A DNA stretch of 64,000 nucleotides from Dysidea avara. Taxonomy: Eukaryota; Porifera; Demospongiae; Dictyoceratida; Dysideidae. The notes below the pieces were generated by a model that was given only the letters and a program-made list of their open reading frames with translations, did not search any database and was not told the DNA's origin. Below, one piece after another: positions 1-11,345 of the stretch; within the stretch, counting starts at the first letter, position 1, and each line of letters opens with the position of its first letter. The stretch lies in contig NC_089276.1 in NCBI RefSeq assembly GCF_963678975.1, positions 30,124,472 through 30,188,471 on the forward strand. The letters are read 5' to 3'. The translations under genes and the position numbers were made by a program.

Positions 1-196
1 TACTTACGGGTATCAAGCGTTGTGAAAATAGTCAAATACATGCGCGGGCGCTGATAAAAAGCAGAAAAATTAATAGCTAAATTTCATGGCCAATTTTTCA
101 GGGACCACTGCATGGCCCAATTGCCGAATAGCAACAAACTAACCGTCCAATACTTAGTAACCATACATCTAAATTTTGCTATATACTAAGGAGATA
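1..196. other. No recognisable feature
   Basis: AT-rich sequence without a supported ORF, repeat arm or RNA gene. Confidence 0.4.
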
Positions 197-680
197 CCGG
201 GGTTTTCAAGTCTGTTGTCCTATTATAATTGCGCATGCGCTAAAAACCTACTAACTGAAGGGCCATTCACTGGTGATAAAGGAGTCACAACAACACAGTG
301 AGTAATAGTTTTACCACATTTACAATCATCCATCATAATAGGGCACAAACAGTTACCTGATCTCACTTGAATCTGCCATTTATTTCGCACTGCTAAGCGC
401 ATGCGCCATGATACATAGGACAACGGACTTGAAAACCCCGGTAATGCTGTTGATTGCACGAATCTTTAAAAGTTGCATGACGCATGCGCGAGTGCGTATA
501 CCAGATTAAAAACATTTCATTTCACGGAACAGGTTGCTGATGTCTGGGACCAAGATTCTCGACGTTAGCATCTTGTTCCGTGAAACAAAACATATTGAGT
601 CGTGTGTGCGCCTGTACGCATGCGTCACGCAATTTTTAAAGATTCATACAATCAGCGGTGCTGCGGTTTTCCAAGTTATT
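197..680. repeat. Two overlapping foldback (inverted-repeat) elements
   Basis: Bases 197-241 are the reverse complement of 395-442 (CCGGGGTTTTCAAGT at the outer end, a GCGCATGCGC palindrome at the inner end). Bases 424-533 pair with 571-680 (shared ACTTG-AAAACC terminus, ATCTTTAAAA and TTTCACGGAAC blocks). The right end of the first hairpin is also the left end of the second, so two related foldback MITEs overlap or one was partly duplicated. Short ORFs here lie in the arms and are not genes. Confidence 0.75.
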
Positions 681-734
681 ATTATGATTATATTATATTG
701 GAAAGACAGCAATGTGCTGATATACATCCAATAA

Positions 735-1182
735 TATAAATTGACTTATAAATGTTGGTCTAGGAGTTTGTCATAACTAGATGGTGGCAGCTCATTCCAT
801 TCTTTAGTAGTTCTGTAAAAAAAGCATTCTTTATGATGTTGGGTGCATGATGGTGGTGTAGTTGGTGGAATTGTCTGGTGGTGGAGGTCTGTGGCAAAAA
901 ATATTGTGGCATTTGTATGGCTGGTTCTTGATGGTGAACAATTCTAGATAAGGGTGTCAATCTACTGGTTTTCTGTCTTTCTTCAAGTGTAGACCAATTA
1001 AGATCTTTCAACATGGATGAAACACTACTATGGAAATTATAGTTGGAAAAAACCCACCTTGCTGCTCGTCTCTGTATCATTTCAATTTTGTAAATTAAAG
1101 ATTTCTGGTACGGGTTCTTGCAATGCAAAGCATCATGCACTATACGACCAGCTATAGGAAATATTGAAGGAATTGATGGCAA
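735..1182 (-). pseudogene. LINE reverse transcriptase, C-terminal fragment
   Basis: A minus-strand frame encodes the tail of a CR1/Jockey-type LINE ORF2. It has the IYKIEMIQRRAARWVFSNY segment (the family's thumb-like 'Q-RAARF/W' motif) followed by 'LNWSTLEERQ--SRLT' and a degraded end. Catalytic reverse transcriptase motifs are absent, so only the 3' end survives, as usual for 5'-truncated LINE insertions. It abuts, head to head, a plus-strand LINE beginning near 1168. It is non-functional. The clade is inferred from motif style, not from a tree. Confidence 0.7.
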
Positions 1183-2845
1183 AGTTTATACCTCAGATAT
1201 AGATAAATCCAATGCACTTAGCTAACAAGTTCTTTTCCAGAGTTTTTGCAAATGAGGACCCAAGTACAGCACCAACCTTTAACATAGACAAAAGTGATGA
1301 CGTCTCATTATCCAGTATTACCATAGATCCATCTATTGTGTCAGAAAAATTAGCTTCTCTTAGAACTGGTAAGGCACCTGGACCAGATGGATGGCCAGCG
1401 GAGGTTTTCAAACAGTGTGTAGATCAGTTATGTATTTCCCTGTCTATCCTTTTTAACAAATACTTAGAAAGTAGTGTACTGCCAGATGGTTGGAAAATTG
1501 GTTACATAACACCTATATACAAGAAGGGTAACGAGACTAAAGTAAATAATTATTGTCCCATTTGTCTAATGTCTATTGTCATTAAAATATTTGAAGCTGT
1601 TATAAAGGATACTCTATTCAATTACCTCTCTGACAATAACTTAATCTCACTTAATCAGCATGGGTTTGTTCCTAGAAGATCATGTTGTACTCAACTACTA
1701 CACTCATGCTTTAAATGATTGGACCATATCACTTGATGAACGTCTCTCTACTGATGTTGTTCATTTTGATTTCTCAAAAGCATTTGACAGCGTCCCACAT
1801 ACCAGACTTTCATTGAAACTTTAAGCATATGGAATTAACGGTCAACTTTTGAGCTGATTCAAAGTTTTCTTACAGGTTGATTACAGTGTGTTAAAATTAA
1901 TGGTGTCTTGTCATCTTGGGTACAGGTTTCCAGCGGTGTCCCACAAGGTTCAATACTTGGTCCATTATTGTTTTCTCTATATGTTAACGAACTGCCGTCA
2001 CTTGTCTCCAGTCAGTTACTGATGTTTGCAGATGACATAAAGCTCTATCGTACTATCCATTCTTCTGAAGATTGCCTTGTACTGCAAAATTACATAAATA
2101 TCTTGCTTGACTGGTCAAAACATTGGTTATTATCTTTTAATATTGTAAAATGCAAGGTCTTACATATTGGTAATGCTCCATACACTGGCAATTATACTAT
2201 AGCAGGAATCCAGCTGGAGTTATTGGTAACATTCGAGATCTTGACATACAAATTGACTCAAAATTAAAACTTTCATATTCACACAGACATGGTAGTTAAA
2301 AAGGCCTACCGGATTCTAGGTCTCATCTGCATGTAAATCATTTGAGTGTAAAGACTCTGATGTCATGGTAAAACTATATAAAACACTTGTTCGCCCAATT
2401 GTTGAATATAACAATGTCATATGGGGACCTTCTTACACACTTGACAATCAAAAACTTGAAAGAATACAGTGTAAAGCAACTAGAATGATTCCATCTATCA
2501 GCCATTTATCATATTATGACAGATTAAGACATCTAAAAATACCATCTTTACAACACCGTAGATGAAGGGGTGATTTGATCTATTTGTACCAAATTCTCAA
2601 AGGCAGTTATGACATAGAAAATCATTTATTTACCCCATTCACTTCTACTGCAACAAGAGGTTACACAAAGAAATTATTCAAATATCACACTAATACATAT
2701 ACAAGATCTAATTTTTATAGCAACAGAGTAATCAATGACTGAAATCCATTATCCCAATATATTGTTGATTCTCCCTGTCAATGATTTTAAAACACTGCTG
2801 GACAGACATTACAGCAATTGCTTACTTGATTTTGTATATATTAAT
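1168..2845 (+). pseudogene. Degenerate LINE reverse transcriptase (CR1/Jockey-like)
   Basis: Successive frames together give most of a LINE RT. 'GKAPGPDGWPAEVFK' lies near 1370-1420, 'W-IGYITPIYKKG' near 1490-1530 and 'HFDFSKAFDSVPH' (motif A) near 1765-1800. 'SGVPQGSILGPLLF' and the 'FADDIKLY' catalytic box follow at about 1930-2050, then 'LVRPIVEY-N-IWGP' at about 2390-2430. The frame shifts or stops near 1718, 1822, 1855, 2267 and 2563, and the C-terminal 'N-FY-NRVIN-W-PL' motif is still recognisable near 2715-2750. Nothing upstream of the RT survives. The element is old and dead. It ends just before the TA-flanked foldback at 2855. Confidence 0.85.
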
Positions 2846-3990
2846 TAGAATAACTAGAGTAAGCCACCAATGTTCAACCACCATTGGTTCGGACGCGATT
2901 TTTCTTCAAACCCGTGAAGAAAAGTTCTGCTCTTGCTATGCCTTTGGAGAGGTTTAGGCCAAAAACTCTTGCATGCAAAATTTCAGACCTGCAGCTTTCT
3001 TCTTCTGGCTGCAGGAGCTGCAAAAGTGACCTGTCCGAATGTTCTCAATTCTCGGACAAAAGTATGTATTACCGGTGGAGTGGCACTGCTCGTAATTCTT
3101 GAAGCTGATCAAGTCTTTCTGTGCTTGATATGAAAGAGCAACTCTTATACTCTCCAAATATATGCAGATATTTGGCTTAGTCCTTATTGGCTGTGAATTA
3201 CAAAGCTCCAAAGTCACCTCTGTCATGCAATCTTAAATTCGGCCACATGTGAAGTTCGTGCAAATCAAATAGTTACCTATATTGAATTCAAAGCTATTTT
3301 TATGAACATTGAGAGCATCAGCTACCGTTCAATAGTAAATAGATACATGCACGATGACCGCACCTTGATTTTTCCAGAATAGCTACATTGCATTTAGGCT
3401 TCTCTGACAGTAGCAGCCTAGCTACTGCACCCAGCATACATATACACAATCCAAATCCACTTAAATGGAGTTTTGACTAGCTTCTGTTATAAAAATGTCA
3501 AAAATTTCTTTCCAAAATGTCCAGGACATTAGCCAGATCGAAACACTCTAATAGAACAGTCACCTATTATACAATTGGAGCAGTTAGAAAAGCTGAGGGC
3601 CACTCCCAGGCACATTCACTTTAATAAGACTATTACTATGTGAATTTCGTTGATTACAATGCTTAAATACTGATTACTTGTGATAATACATTGGCTGATC
3701 ATTATATTAGAGTAATTGACTGCTCTATTAGAGTATTTCGATCTGGCTAATGTCTCCTGGACATTTTAAAGAGAAACTTTTGACATTTTTAAGACAGGGG
3801 ATAGTCAAAACCCATGTGTGCTGGGTGCAATAGCTAGGCTGCTACTGTCAGAGAAGCCTAACTGCAATGTATACGTAGCTATTCAGGCAAGAATCAAGGT
3901 GCGGTCAACCTATTTACTATTGAACGGTAGCTGATGCTCTCAATCTTCATAAAAATAGCTTTGAATTCGATATAGGTAACTAATTGACTT

Positions 3991-5592
3991 TTATTTATTT
4001 ATTTATTAATGGTTTATAGTACACACACACAAGCATGAGCTCAGGTACACACACAGATACAAGATTGACAATACATATGGTGTACTAAAGGTCTGTAGGC
4101 TTGTGCCTACAGCCAAAAGTAGTAATTATAAGATGATAAAAAAGATCACATGATAAATTGTCTAAAACAGTGTGTAGTTAATCGAGAAATGTTCAGTAAC
4201 ACACCGACTACAGGGACAGAGGTAGTGCAGTGTATGAGGATTTAAGGGGTCAAAGTTATGAATAAAATGATTCCAGAAGTGGGACTTGACTCCGTTCCTG
4301 ATAGCTTTAATAGACAAATTAATGTCAATTAATGGAAGTGCATTCCATAAGCAACAGATCCTTACAAAGTAGAAGTGTCGTTGCTTGTTAGTGGTGGAGG
4401 GATTATGATGTAATTTGAAGCCTCCTGATCTGGCACTGGTAGAGAAGGAAATGAAATGGTGAATATGGAAACTACTGGTTGGATTTTTGATAGATTTGAT
4501 GAAAAACATGATGTCTGAAAGCTCAAAGGTGTACATTAATGGGAGAAGCTCTAGTTTGAGAAGTCTAATTTTATAGTCGGAAATGTAATCGTTCAGAATA
4601 TACTTTATTGCTCATCTCTGAAGATGTTCTAGGCTATTGATGTCTTTCACTAAATATGGATGCCAGATAGGGGAGCAGTACATGAGCTGAAACCTGATTA
4701 AAGATACATATAACTGAACTTTAGTCAGTGGTGGTATAGATGAACTGAAGGTTCTTTGTACAAGACCCAATGTCTTATAGGCTTTACTTAAAATAATGTC
4801 ATGATGAATTTTCCATTCAAGATTATCACTTATTGTAACTCCAAGATCTTTATGTGATTGTTTAGTAATGATTATGTTACCACTAATAGTATATGATGTA
4901 GGAAACTTCTGGTTAAAAGATAAATGGCAGCTTTTAGATGAGTTAAAATGTAAATTAGAGGATGTACTCCAGCTAAAAAGGTTGTCAATGTCATGTTGTA
5001 ACAGTTGTTCACCAGGAGGTGTCTTAATGTGCCTGAAACATTTGGTGTCATCTGCAAGGAGTAGAGCTTCACTGTCAGTGATAGAATTAGGTAGATCATT
5101 CATAAACATGATAAAGAGAAGTGGACCGAGGATACTGCCCTGGGGTATCCCAGATTCAACAGATAAAAGATCAGAATAACAATTATTAATAGAAACAAAC
5201 TGGAATCTGGTACTAAGGTAGGCTTGAAGCCAAAGCCACAAGCTACCTGAAATGTTAAAGTTATGAAGTTTGGACAATAGATAAGAATGGGAAACCAAAT
5301 CAAATGCCTTACTGATATCTAAGTAGATGGCATCAAATTGGTCATGAGAAGAAAATGCATTGTGTAAACATAGAAGTAGCTGTTGAGTAGTAGACTGATT
5401 GCACATAAATCCAAATTGAGCAGGGTTGATGAAGGTTGAAACATGATCAACCATTTTGTTATAGATAATACGTTCTAGAACTTTAGATGTATTACTGAGT
5501 AGAGAAATTGGACAATAATTTTTCACTGAGGTGGAATCACCTGATTTAAAAATTGGGACAATCTTATGGACTTTCCAGTCTCTAGGCAAGTA
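3991..5592 (-). mobile_element. 5'-truncated LINE insertion with 6-bp target duplication
   Basis: The direct repeat TGACTT flanks the insert (3985-3990 and 5593-5598). The uninterrupted sequence is recoverable from the other foldback arm near 3260-3280. The element's 3' end is at the left, as a short TTTA-type simple repeat (4-bp period, 3991-4009), typical of a LINE tail read on the minus strand. It is 5'-truncated inside the reverse transcriptase gene. Confidence 0.85.
4162..5592 (-). pseudogene. LINE reverse transcriptase with one in-frame stop
   Basis: The frame is open from the 5' truncation point to 4162 except for a single TGA at 4612-4614; translation resumes in phase after it. RT motifs in order: 'HKIVPIFKSGD' and 'NYCPISLL' (motif 0/1), 'YLDISKAFD' (motif A aspartate), 'SGIPQGSILGPLLF', and 'LADDTKC' (motif C, with L in place of the usual F or Y). 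A thumb-like 'LGLVQRTFSSS' and the 'LWNALP' C-terminal signature follow. It ends in a cysteine-rich 'LCPCSRC' tail, as does the LINE at 42786-44828, so both belong to one family. Only about 475 residues remain and the endonuclease is lost. A single stop implies a fairly young insertion. Confidence 0.9.
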
Positions 5593-6163
5593 TGACTTGC
5601 ACGAGCGTCACATGTGGTCGAATTTAAGATTGCATGACAGAGGTGATTTTGGAGCTTTGTAATTCACAGCCAATAAGGACTAAGCCAAATATCTGCATAT
5701 ATTTGGAGAGTATAAGAGTTGCTCTTTCATATCAAGCACAGAAAGACTTGATCAGCTCTTCAAGCATTACGAGCAGTGCCACTCAACCGATAATACATAT
5801 TTTTGTCCGAGAATTGAGAACATTCGGACAGGTCACTTTTGTAGCTCCTGCAGCCAGACGAAGAAAGCTGCAGGTTTGAAATTTTGCATGCAAGAGTTTA
5901 TGGCCTAGACCTCTCCAAAGGCATAGCAATAGCAGAAATTTTCTTTGCCGTTTGAAGAAAAATCGCGTCCGAACCAATGGTGGTTGAACATTGGTGGCTT
6001 ACTCTAAGTACATTATCTGTTTATGGATGTACAGGCATAAGCCTTTATCCTTAAAATACAAATACAAACTAGTACGTGTGCAGTTGTTCAACAGTGAATT
6101 TTCAGTGACAACTACTGAATCACAGGACTCAATTCAAGTATGCCTACGCATACAAATCGACAG

Positions 6164-6616
6164 CCTCAGAACATTACTTGGAATTTCTGGCAAGCTTTGG
6201 TCATGGCTTGAATCATATCTACTTAATCGTTATCAGTGTGTGAAGATTGACAACTCTTTGTCTCACCTTCTCCCAGTTCTATCCGGAATCCCACAAGGAA
6301 GTATACTTGGCCCACTTCTATTTCTCATATACATTAATGATATTCCGGACATCATTAAATTTTGTCTATTGTTTCTATTTGCAGATGACACCAAATGCAT
6401 CAAAACTATCTCCTCACCACTAGATTCACTTAAACTTCAAGAAGACTTAAATAATTTAAACCTTTGGAGTACCCACTGGAATCTTCTATTCGGTCTATCA
6501 AAAATCTTTCTGCTATCTTTAAAAGGAAATCTCCAACATCTTACAATATTGGCACCTCCCAGATTTCTTGTGTTGATACATACAAAGATCTAGGAATTAT
6601 ATTATGTTATCAAGGG
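6164..6616 (+). pseudogene. Internal LINE fragment (same family as 42786-44828)
   Basis: It corresponds to about 43720-44160 of the long LINE copy, from 'LGISGKLWSW' through 'SGIPQGSILGPLLFLIY' and 'FADDTKC' to 'KDLGI'. Divergence is low until a one-base deletion near 6521 shifts the frame. Both ends are cut off: the left abuts unrelated sequence (6007-6163), and the right stops just before the foldback whose target duplication begins at 6619. Confidence 0.85.
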
Positions 6617-6628
6617 TGGGGTCTATTC

Positions 6629-7266
6629 TAGTCTCGCGTGGCCAGACCGCTTTTTCTTCGTCACGGCGCTTATCGATTAGAGATTATAAGCGCCTACTCC
6701 GAAATAGGGTCTGGTCCAGAATCAATACGTAAACTCGTTTTCACACCCCAAGCAAGAGCTCGGGGTGTTTAATCAACTTTCGTCATAAAACGTATACTTC
6801 CTTTTAAATTTCAAGCCACGTACGCACTGGAAATGCTATGAACGATAGCCGGTGGAGTTGATGAGAGACACTGAAGCTGGTTTTCTACGATTAAAAAGGT
6901 CACGGATCGATTCCTTGTGAAAACGAAAAGGCTAAAGGCGAACTGAACAAGGAATCAACCCGTGTTCTTTTTAGCCTTAGAAAACCAGCCTCAGTGTTTC
7001 TCATCGACTCTATCGGCTATCGTTCATGGCATTTCCGGTGCGTACGTGGCTTGAAATTTAAAAGGAAGTATATACGTTTTATGACGAAAGTTGATTAAAC
7101 ACCCCGAGCTCTTGCTTGGGGTGTGAAAACGAGTTTACGAATTGATTCTGGACCAGACCCTATTTCGGAGTAGGCGCTTATAATCTCTAATCGATAAGCG
7201 CCGTGACGAAGAAAAAAGTTTTTTATTTTTTTTTCTTAGAAAAAGCGGTCTGGCCACGCGAGACTA
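6629..7266. mobile_element. Foldback MITE with 10-bp target duplication (Mutator-like)
   Basis: Terminal inverted repeats start TAGTCTCGCGTGGCCAGACC and extend for roughly 300 bp, leaving a small loop near 6900-6950. A perfect 10-bp direct repeat, GGGTCTATTC, flanks it at 6619-6628 and 7267-7276. Target duplications of 9-11 bp with long inverted repeats are characteristic of Mutator-like elements. No transposase is present, so it is non-autonomous. The right arm contains a T-rich insertion near 7216-7240. Confidence 0.8.
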
Positions 7267-7276
7267 GGGTCTATTC

Positions 7277-7330
7277 TACGGAACGGAACGGAACGATGGA
7301 CTAAACCACGGAACGGAACGCTTTCTCAAA
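7277..7330. repeat. Short GGAAC tandem repeat
   Basis: ACGGAACGGAACGGAACG at 7277-7295 and a second cluster near 7310-7322. A 5-bp microsatellite interrupted by unique sequence. Confidence 0.7.
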
Positions 7331-7639
7331 TTGAAGCGTGCAACTTACCATTGCTGAAACTACCCTTACAAGTTATCAGTGGCACCTCCAGTGGGTGATT
7401 AAGCTTAAGATAAAAAGAATTAAAGGATCGATTGTGGGTTCTTGTTGGTTGTCATTAGTAACGAAGTATTAATTGTGGGATGAGCTGTATCAGTGATGTT
7501 CATCCATAGCTCACCTACGGATATATCAAGAAGGGCACTTTATGTGAGATGTTTTGCATATTTTTACTTTAGAAAACAGTCTGGGTCAGCTTTTCAAGTC
7601 ATAAGTCAGTGTCATAAGTCAGTGTACAAATAAAGCAAG

Positions 7640-8365
7640 CAGGAAGACACTGGTAACAGGAAAGAGCCAAACTGAATTAAAACTTGAAGAATTTTGTGCA
7701 GTGTGTGAGGAGCAAATATTTTGGCAGACCGCAAGGAGACTATATTCTGCAAACATCACTGAAGTGTATGCATGGAGTTCAACGTTGAAACCGGGTCACT
7801 ACTGCTGACCCGGATGACCCACTGACCCGGATAGCAATCCGGGTCAGATCCGGATGTGACCCGGATTAATTAAAGCCGAGACGTGTTTCGGCTAGTCTCG
7901 AGCGAGCGAACGAGTCTACATTTTGAGCGTTCGATTCGTGTTTAGTAATGCAACTTCAGCCTAGTTGTAGGTTGGAGACCAAAAAAAAAAAAAAAGGTAT
8001 TCACCTACTGACAATAGCTACCCCTCACCATAGATACCTTCAGTTTCGTGCTACATACTGCACTTACTAACAAATGGGCGTGGCTGAGCATATGTTGGTA
8101 ATGCGATAGGTGGGCGTGGCTCACGAAAGAGCTACGCGATAGCGTTTATAAGTTCCACGTCGTCAAACGAACAATTTCGTTTCTCACGTGATCCAATCCG
8201 GGTCAGACCCGGATAAATTGTAAACCGGGTCAGACCCGGATAAATTGTAAACCGGGTCAGACCCGGATGACCCGGAGAAAATGTGACCCGGATGATCCGA
8301 CCCGGTTTCAACGCTGATGGAGTTATTAACAGCCGGTGCAGTGGACTAATACCGTGTTCAATAGT
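7640..8365. repeat. Left arm of a diverged inverted repeat, split by a hAT MITE
   Basis: Bases 7640-7779 plus 8317-8365 are similar to the reverse complement of about 9800-9965 (shared ATTTTGTGCAGTGTGTGAGG and GTGCAGTGGACTAAT blocks). The distal copy lacks the MITE and serves as the empty site. Confidence 0.65.
7780..8316. mobile_element. hAT-type MITE, 8-bp target duplication
   Basis: The ends are CAACGTTGAAACCGGGTC and the complement of CAGCGTTGAAACCGGGTC. ATGGAGTT is directly repeated at 7772-7779 and 8317-8324, the 8-bp duplication made by hAT transposases. The interior contains tandem copies of a unit of about 27 bp built on CCGGGTCAGACCCGGAT (8185-8275), so the subterminal region is rich in short palindromes. 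It also carries an A-tract module at 7973-8035 (AGACC, A15, GGT) shared with other hAT MITEs in this window. Confidence 0.85.
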
Positions 8366-9800
8366 GAGCTGATTTTTTCTGTTACACAAATTCAAGGATG
8401 TGTCTGACTGCTAGCCTTGAATCAGGCTAAATGCCAAAACTCCAAGATCAACCAAATCTCAATTATAAGCCTTCTATGCATGTGAAGCCATGCCCATAGC
8501 CACCAGGAAAATGTGATTTGGATCAAAATGTGTGTGTAATTTCGCTTCAATGTATCTAGTCAGACCTGAAATGGAACACTCTTTACATACCACCTAAGAA
8601 TTCTAGGATTTCTTAAGTATAACATTTCACATGCTTCACTTCAAACAAAACAGGTTAAATCTGTTTGTCTATTTTCAAGTGATTCCCAATCCAGCTGGTC
8701 CATGAAATTACAGTGGGATCACATGTATTTGTACTCTAGAGTTGAGATTTCAAGGTAGACTGCCAATGTACCAACATTGTTGTAGCATATTTAAGTGGAG
8801 GACAAATGAATACAGTAGTGCTAGATTATTTATGTATACAAATTTTTCATAATGAAATTGATATCCCATTTTGATTTGTACCTCCACTTTACAACATATT
8901 CAAGAAGTTACCACCCTTTTAATCTCCAACCACTGTCGTTAATTAACCAAGATCTTACCAGTCTTTATTTTTTCCATCTACAATTTTGCTTTGGAACAAT
9001 AATTATCTAAAGGCTCTAATTCATATTAAGTATTTAAATCTGTAATTCACCTTATTGTAGTTGTACTAATTTTATTGATTTGTCTGTATGTTTTCTTCAT
9101 TTTTCTTTGAAGTTGTACAGTATAGGTAAACAAAGATAATTTTCTCTCCCATCTTATTCTAGGATTTCTATTGACTAAACAACTTACTAGTAATTATTTG
9201 TATACAGGCTCAAAATTGAAAAAAATATAAAGTGAATTAATCTATTATACATTCAATTTGCTTTTGGATATTTAATGTCTCCAACTGCAACAAAAATTTG
9301 ATGAATCCATACATCTCATCGCTGGTCGCCTGAACATTCTGAAAGTGATACCTCACTCAATCAACAATATATTCTGTTTATTAGACTGAATAAAGTCATG
9401 ATCACCTAGCCTTTTCCTGTCACCAGTAACTTTCTAGTTAATTTCTCTGTGGATATTATGCTCTGAAACTGAAGAAATTGAGTGGTCTTCTAAACTATCT
9501 TGTCAAGATCAGCAGAAACAACTGACATCCAGTCGGCAACTGTATTGTATATAGTAACAAAACTTGCCTTGGTCATGAATTGAAGAGACCTGCTTGACGT
9601 ATCAGGTAGTAGAACAATCACTGTATGAGACAACTATTGATATTTTATTCCTATTCCATTTTCCTGGAGGCTCCACTGATAGAATGCAATTTCAGCAATG
9701 ATAGCGGCTAGCCAAGCTGCAAGTTTTGATTCAGAAAGCATTCCATTCTGTAAAATAGGCCCCATCCTGGATTCAACTCACTACTCAGGCTGAGATATCT
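8366..9800. other. No gene or repeat recognised
   Basis: AT-rich intergenic sequence. No ORF above background and no inverted repeat or RNA gene that I can support. Confidence 0.4.
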
Positions 9801-9965
9801 GGCATTAGTCCACTGCACTGTTAATGAATCATTGATGTTCACACAATATAGACTCCTTGAGGTATCTGAATGTTTGCTCCTCACACACTGCACAAAATTC
9901 CTTTAGATTCTGCTTAGACTGAGTTGATTCAGTTTGTCACCATACTTGTTTCCTTTGTAGTGTAG
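9801..9965. repeat. Right arm of the 7640-8365 inverted repeat
   Basis: The reverse complement of this stretch aligns with the sequence flanking the hAT MITE at 7780-8316 and lacks the MITE. Confidence 0.6.
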
Positions 9966-10159
9966 CTACATGCTGATTTATGCCGATTAGAAAGGCTGGG
10001 CCCCAGACTGTGCATTCTAAAGTCAAAGTAAGCAAAAACAACTCACATACTAGTAAAAACAAGTCATGCATTAAGTTCCCTAGTCGATACATCTGAAGAT
10101 GAACACATTGAGTCAGCTATTCTGCACAATTAGTAATTCGTTACTAATCGTCACAGTAT

Positions 10160-10500
10160 AGCTGTCATAAATACAGACCACGATACAACAGCGTCGTCAA
10201 CCATCAAGGCTAACATTCTACAAAAAAATGAACAACTCACTACCTATCTCTATTTCCGCACATTACCAACGTACCCAATTTCACACAAGGCAACACCACC
10301 TGAATCACTTTATCCTGCCACAAGCCACCCTTAATACTTATAAGTACAATTTCTACCCTAGAACAATTAAAGATTGGAACAATTTACCAATGAATGTCAT
10401 TGAATCAAGAGACATAGATGAATTTACTTACTTACTTACTTAATCTTAATTATTGTTTAATAGAATGTATGCATGTTATTGTATCTTTTAGGTTATTTCA
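10160..10500 (+). pseudogene. LINE 3'-end fragment with TTAC tail
   Basis: The plus-strand frame at 10207-10443 reads 'LTFYKKMNNSLPISI', then 'YKYNFYPRTIKDWNNLP', the conserved C-terminal signature of CR1/Jockey-type LINE ORF2. Upstream sequence (10163-10206) continues the similarity in another frame. The frame ends in a TTAC simple repeat (about 10424-10442). Everything upstream of the C-terminus is missing. Confidence 0.7.
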
Positions 10501-10544
10501 CCCCCAGGGCAACCAACTGAGCTGTCTGCCCAGTATCTAATCTT

Positions 10545-10800
10545 AAATCTAGAGAGTTCAGCTAGAGACAAGTCACCCTGTAGAGAGATCAGCTACAAAC
10601 AAATCACCCTGTAGAAAGATCAGCTGGAAACAAGTCACCCTGTAGAGATATCAGCTAAAGAAACAAGTTACCCTATAGAGAGATCAGCTACAAACAAATC
10701 ACCCTGTAGAAATAAGTGCTGGAAACAAATCACCATGTAGAGAGCCCAGCTAGAAACAAGTAACCCTGAAAGGAGTTCAACTGCAAACAATGAGATGAGA
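10545..10800 (-). repeat. Minisatellite, about eight units of 30-31 bp (minus orientation)
   Basis: Repeats of the form AGATCAGCTACAAACAAATC-ACCCTGTAG, the reverse complement of the array units at 28085-29445 and 30325-31075. It lies next to a foldback of the same family as in those loci, so this is a third, inverted copy of the composite element. Confidence 0.8.
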
Positions 10801-11345
10801 GTTTCAGCTACAGTTCAGTTATGTAAGTCACTTTATATATTACCTATGTGATAATCATTCATTGTTAAATATACAAATATTTAATCAGACAAAAAGGTAT
10901 ACACACAATTGCTTCCTTTGTTTCACAATTCCTGCAGTGAAGAAAAAAAAACAAGTTAAAAGGAAGCACCAAAGCCAGTTTATGGCTGGCTTTGTGGCTT
11001 GCAAAACAAAAAGAAGTGATATCTAAACCAAAACAGCCAAGCTGTAAAAAAAAGAGTGCGGCCCCCAAAAAGGCCAGGGTGAAAAAAGATGTGAAATCAC
11101 AAGAAATGGCTGTGATGGTAGGTTAATGGCAAAAATTTTAATAATGACAATTTGGTGCCGAATCCTTGGAGGAGGCAGCAAAAATTCACCAGAATTGTCA
11201 TTATTAAAATTATTGCCAATAACTTACCATCACAGCCATTTCTTGGCTGCCACCTTTATTTCACATTTTTTTCACACTGGCCTTTTAGCAGGCCGCACTC
11301 TTTTTTTACAGCTTGGCTGTTTTTGTTTTGATATCTTTCACTGTC
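10801..11345 (-). mobile_element. Foldback part of the composite element (minus orientation)
   Basis: The arms share AAACAGCCAAGCTGTAAAAA (left, near 11028) and TTTTTACAGCTTGGCTGTTT (right, near 11304). A nested hairpin CCAAAGCCAG...CTGGCTTTGTGG lies at about 10969-11000, and an A-rich/CTGCAG stretch faces the minisatellite. Small ORFs here run through the palindrome and are not genes. Confidence 0.75.

Larger units (their letters stand above)
2855..6006. mobile_element. Large foldback DNA element, TA-flanked, interrupted by a LINE
   Basis: The ends are inverted copies (TAGAGTAAGCCACCAATG at 2855; its complement ends at 6006). The left arm is about 2855-3560. The right arm is split into 3680-3990 and 5599-6006 by the LINE at 3991-5592. 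Without that insert the element is about 1.54 kb with arms of about 700 bp and a short centre near 3565-3680. Flanking TA fits the TA target of Tc1/mariner-type elements, but no transposase is encoded, so the class is a guess. A second, partly deleted copy lies at 50552-53016. Both copies carry the iteron-like CTCTAATAGAG motif twice. Confidence 0.8.
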
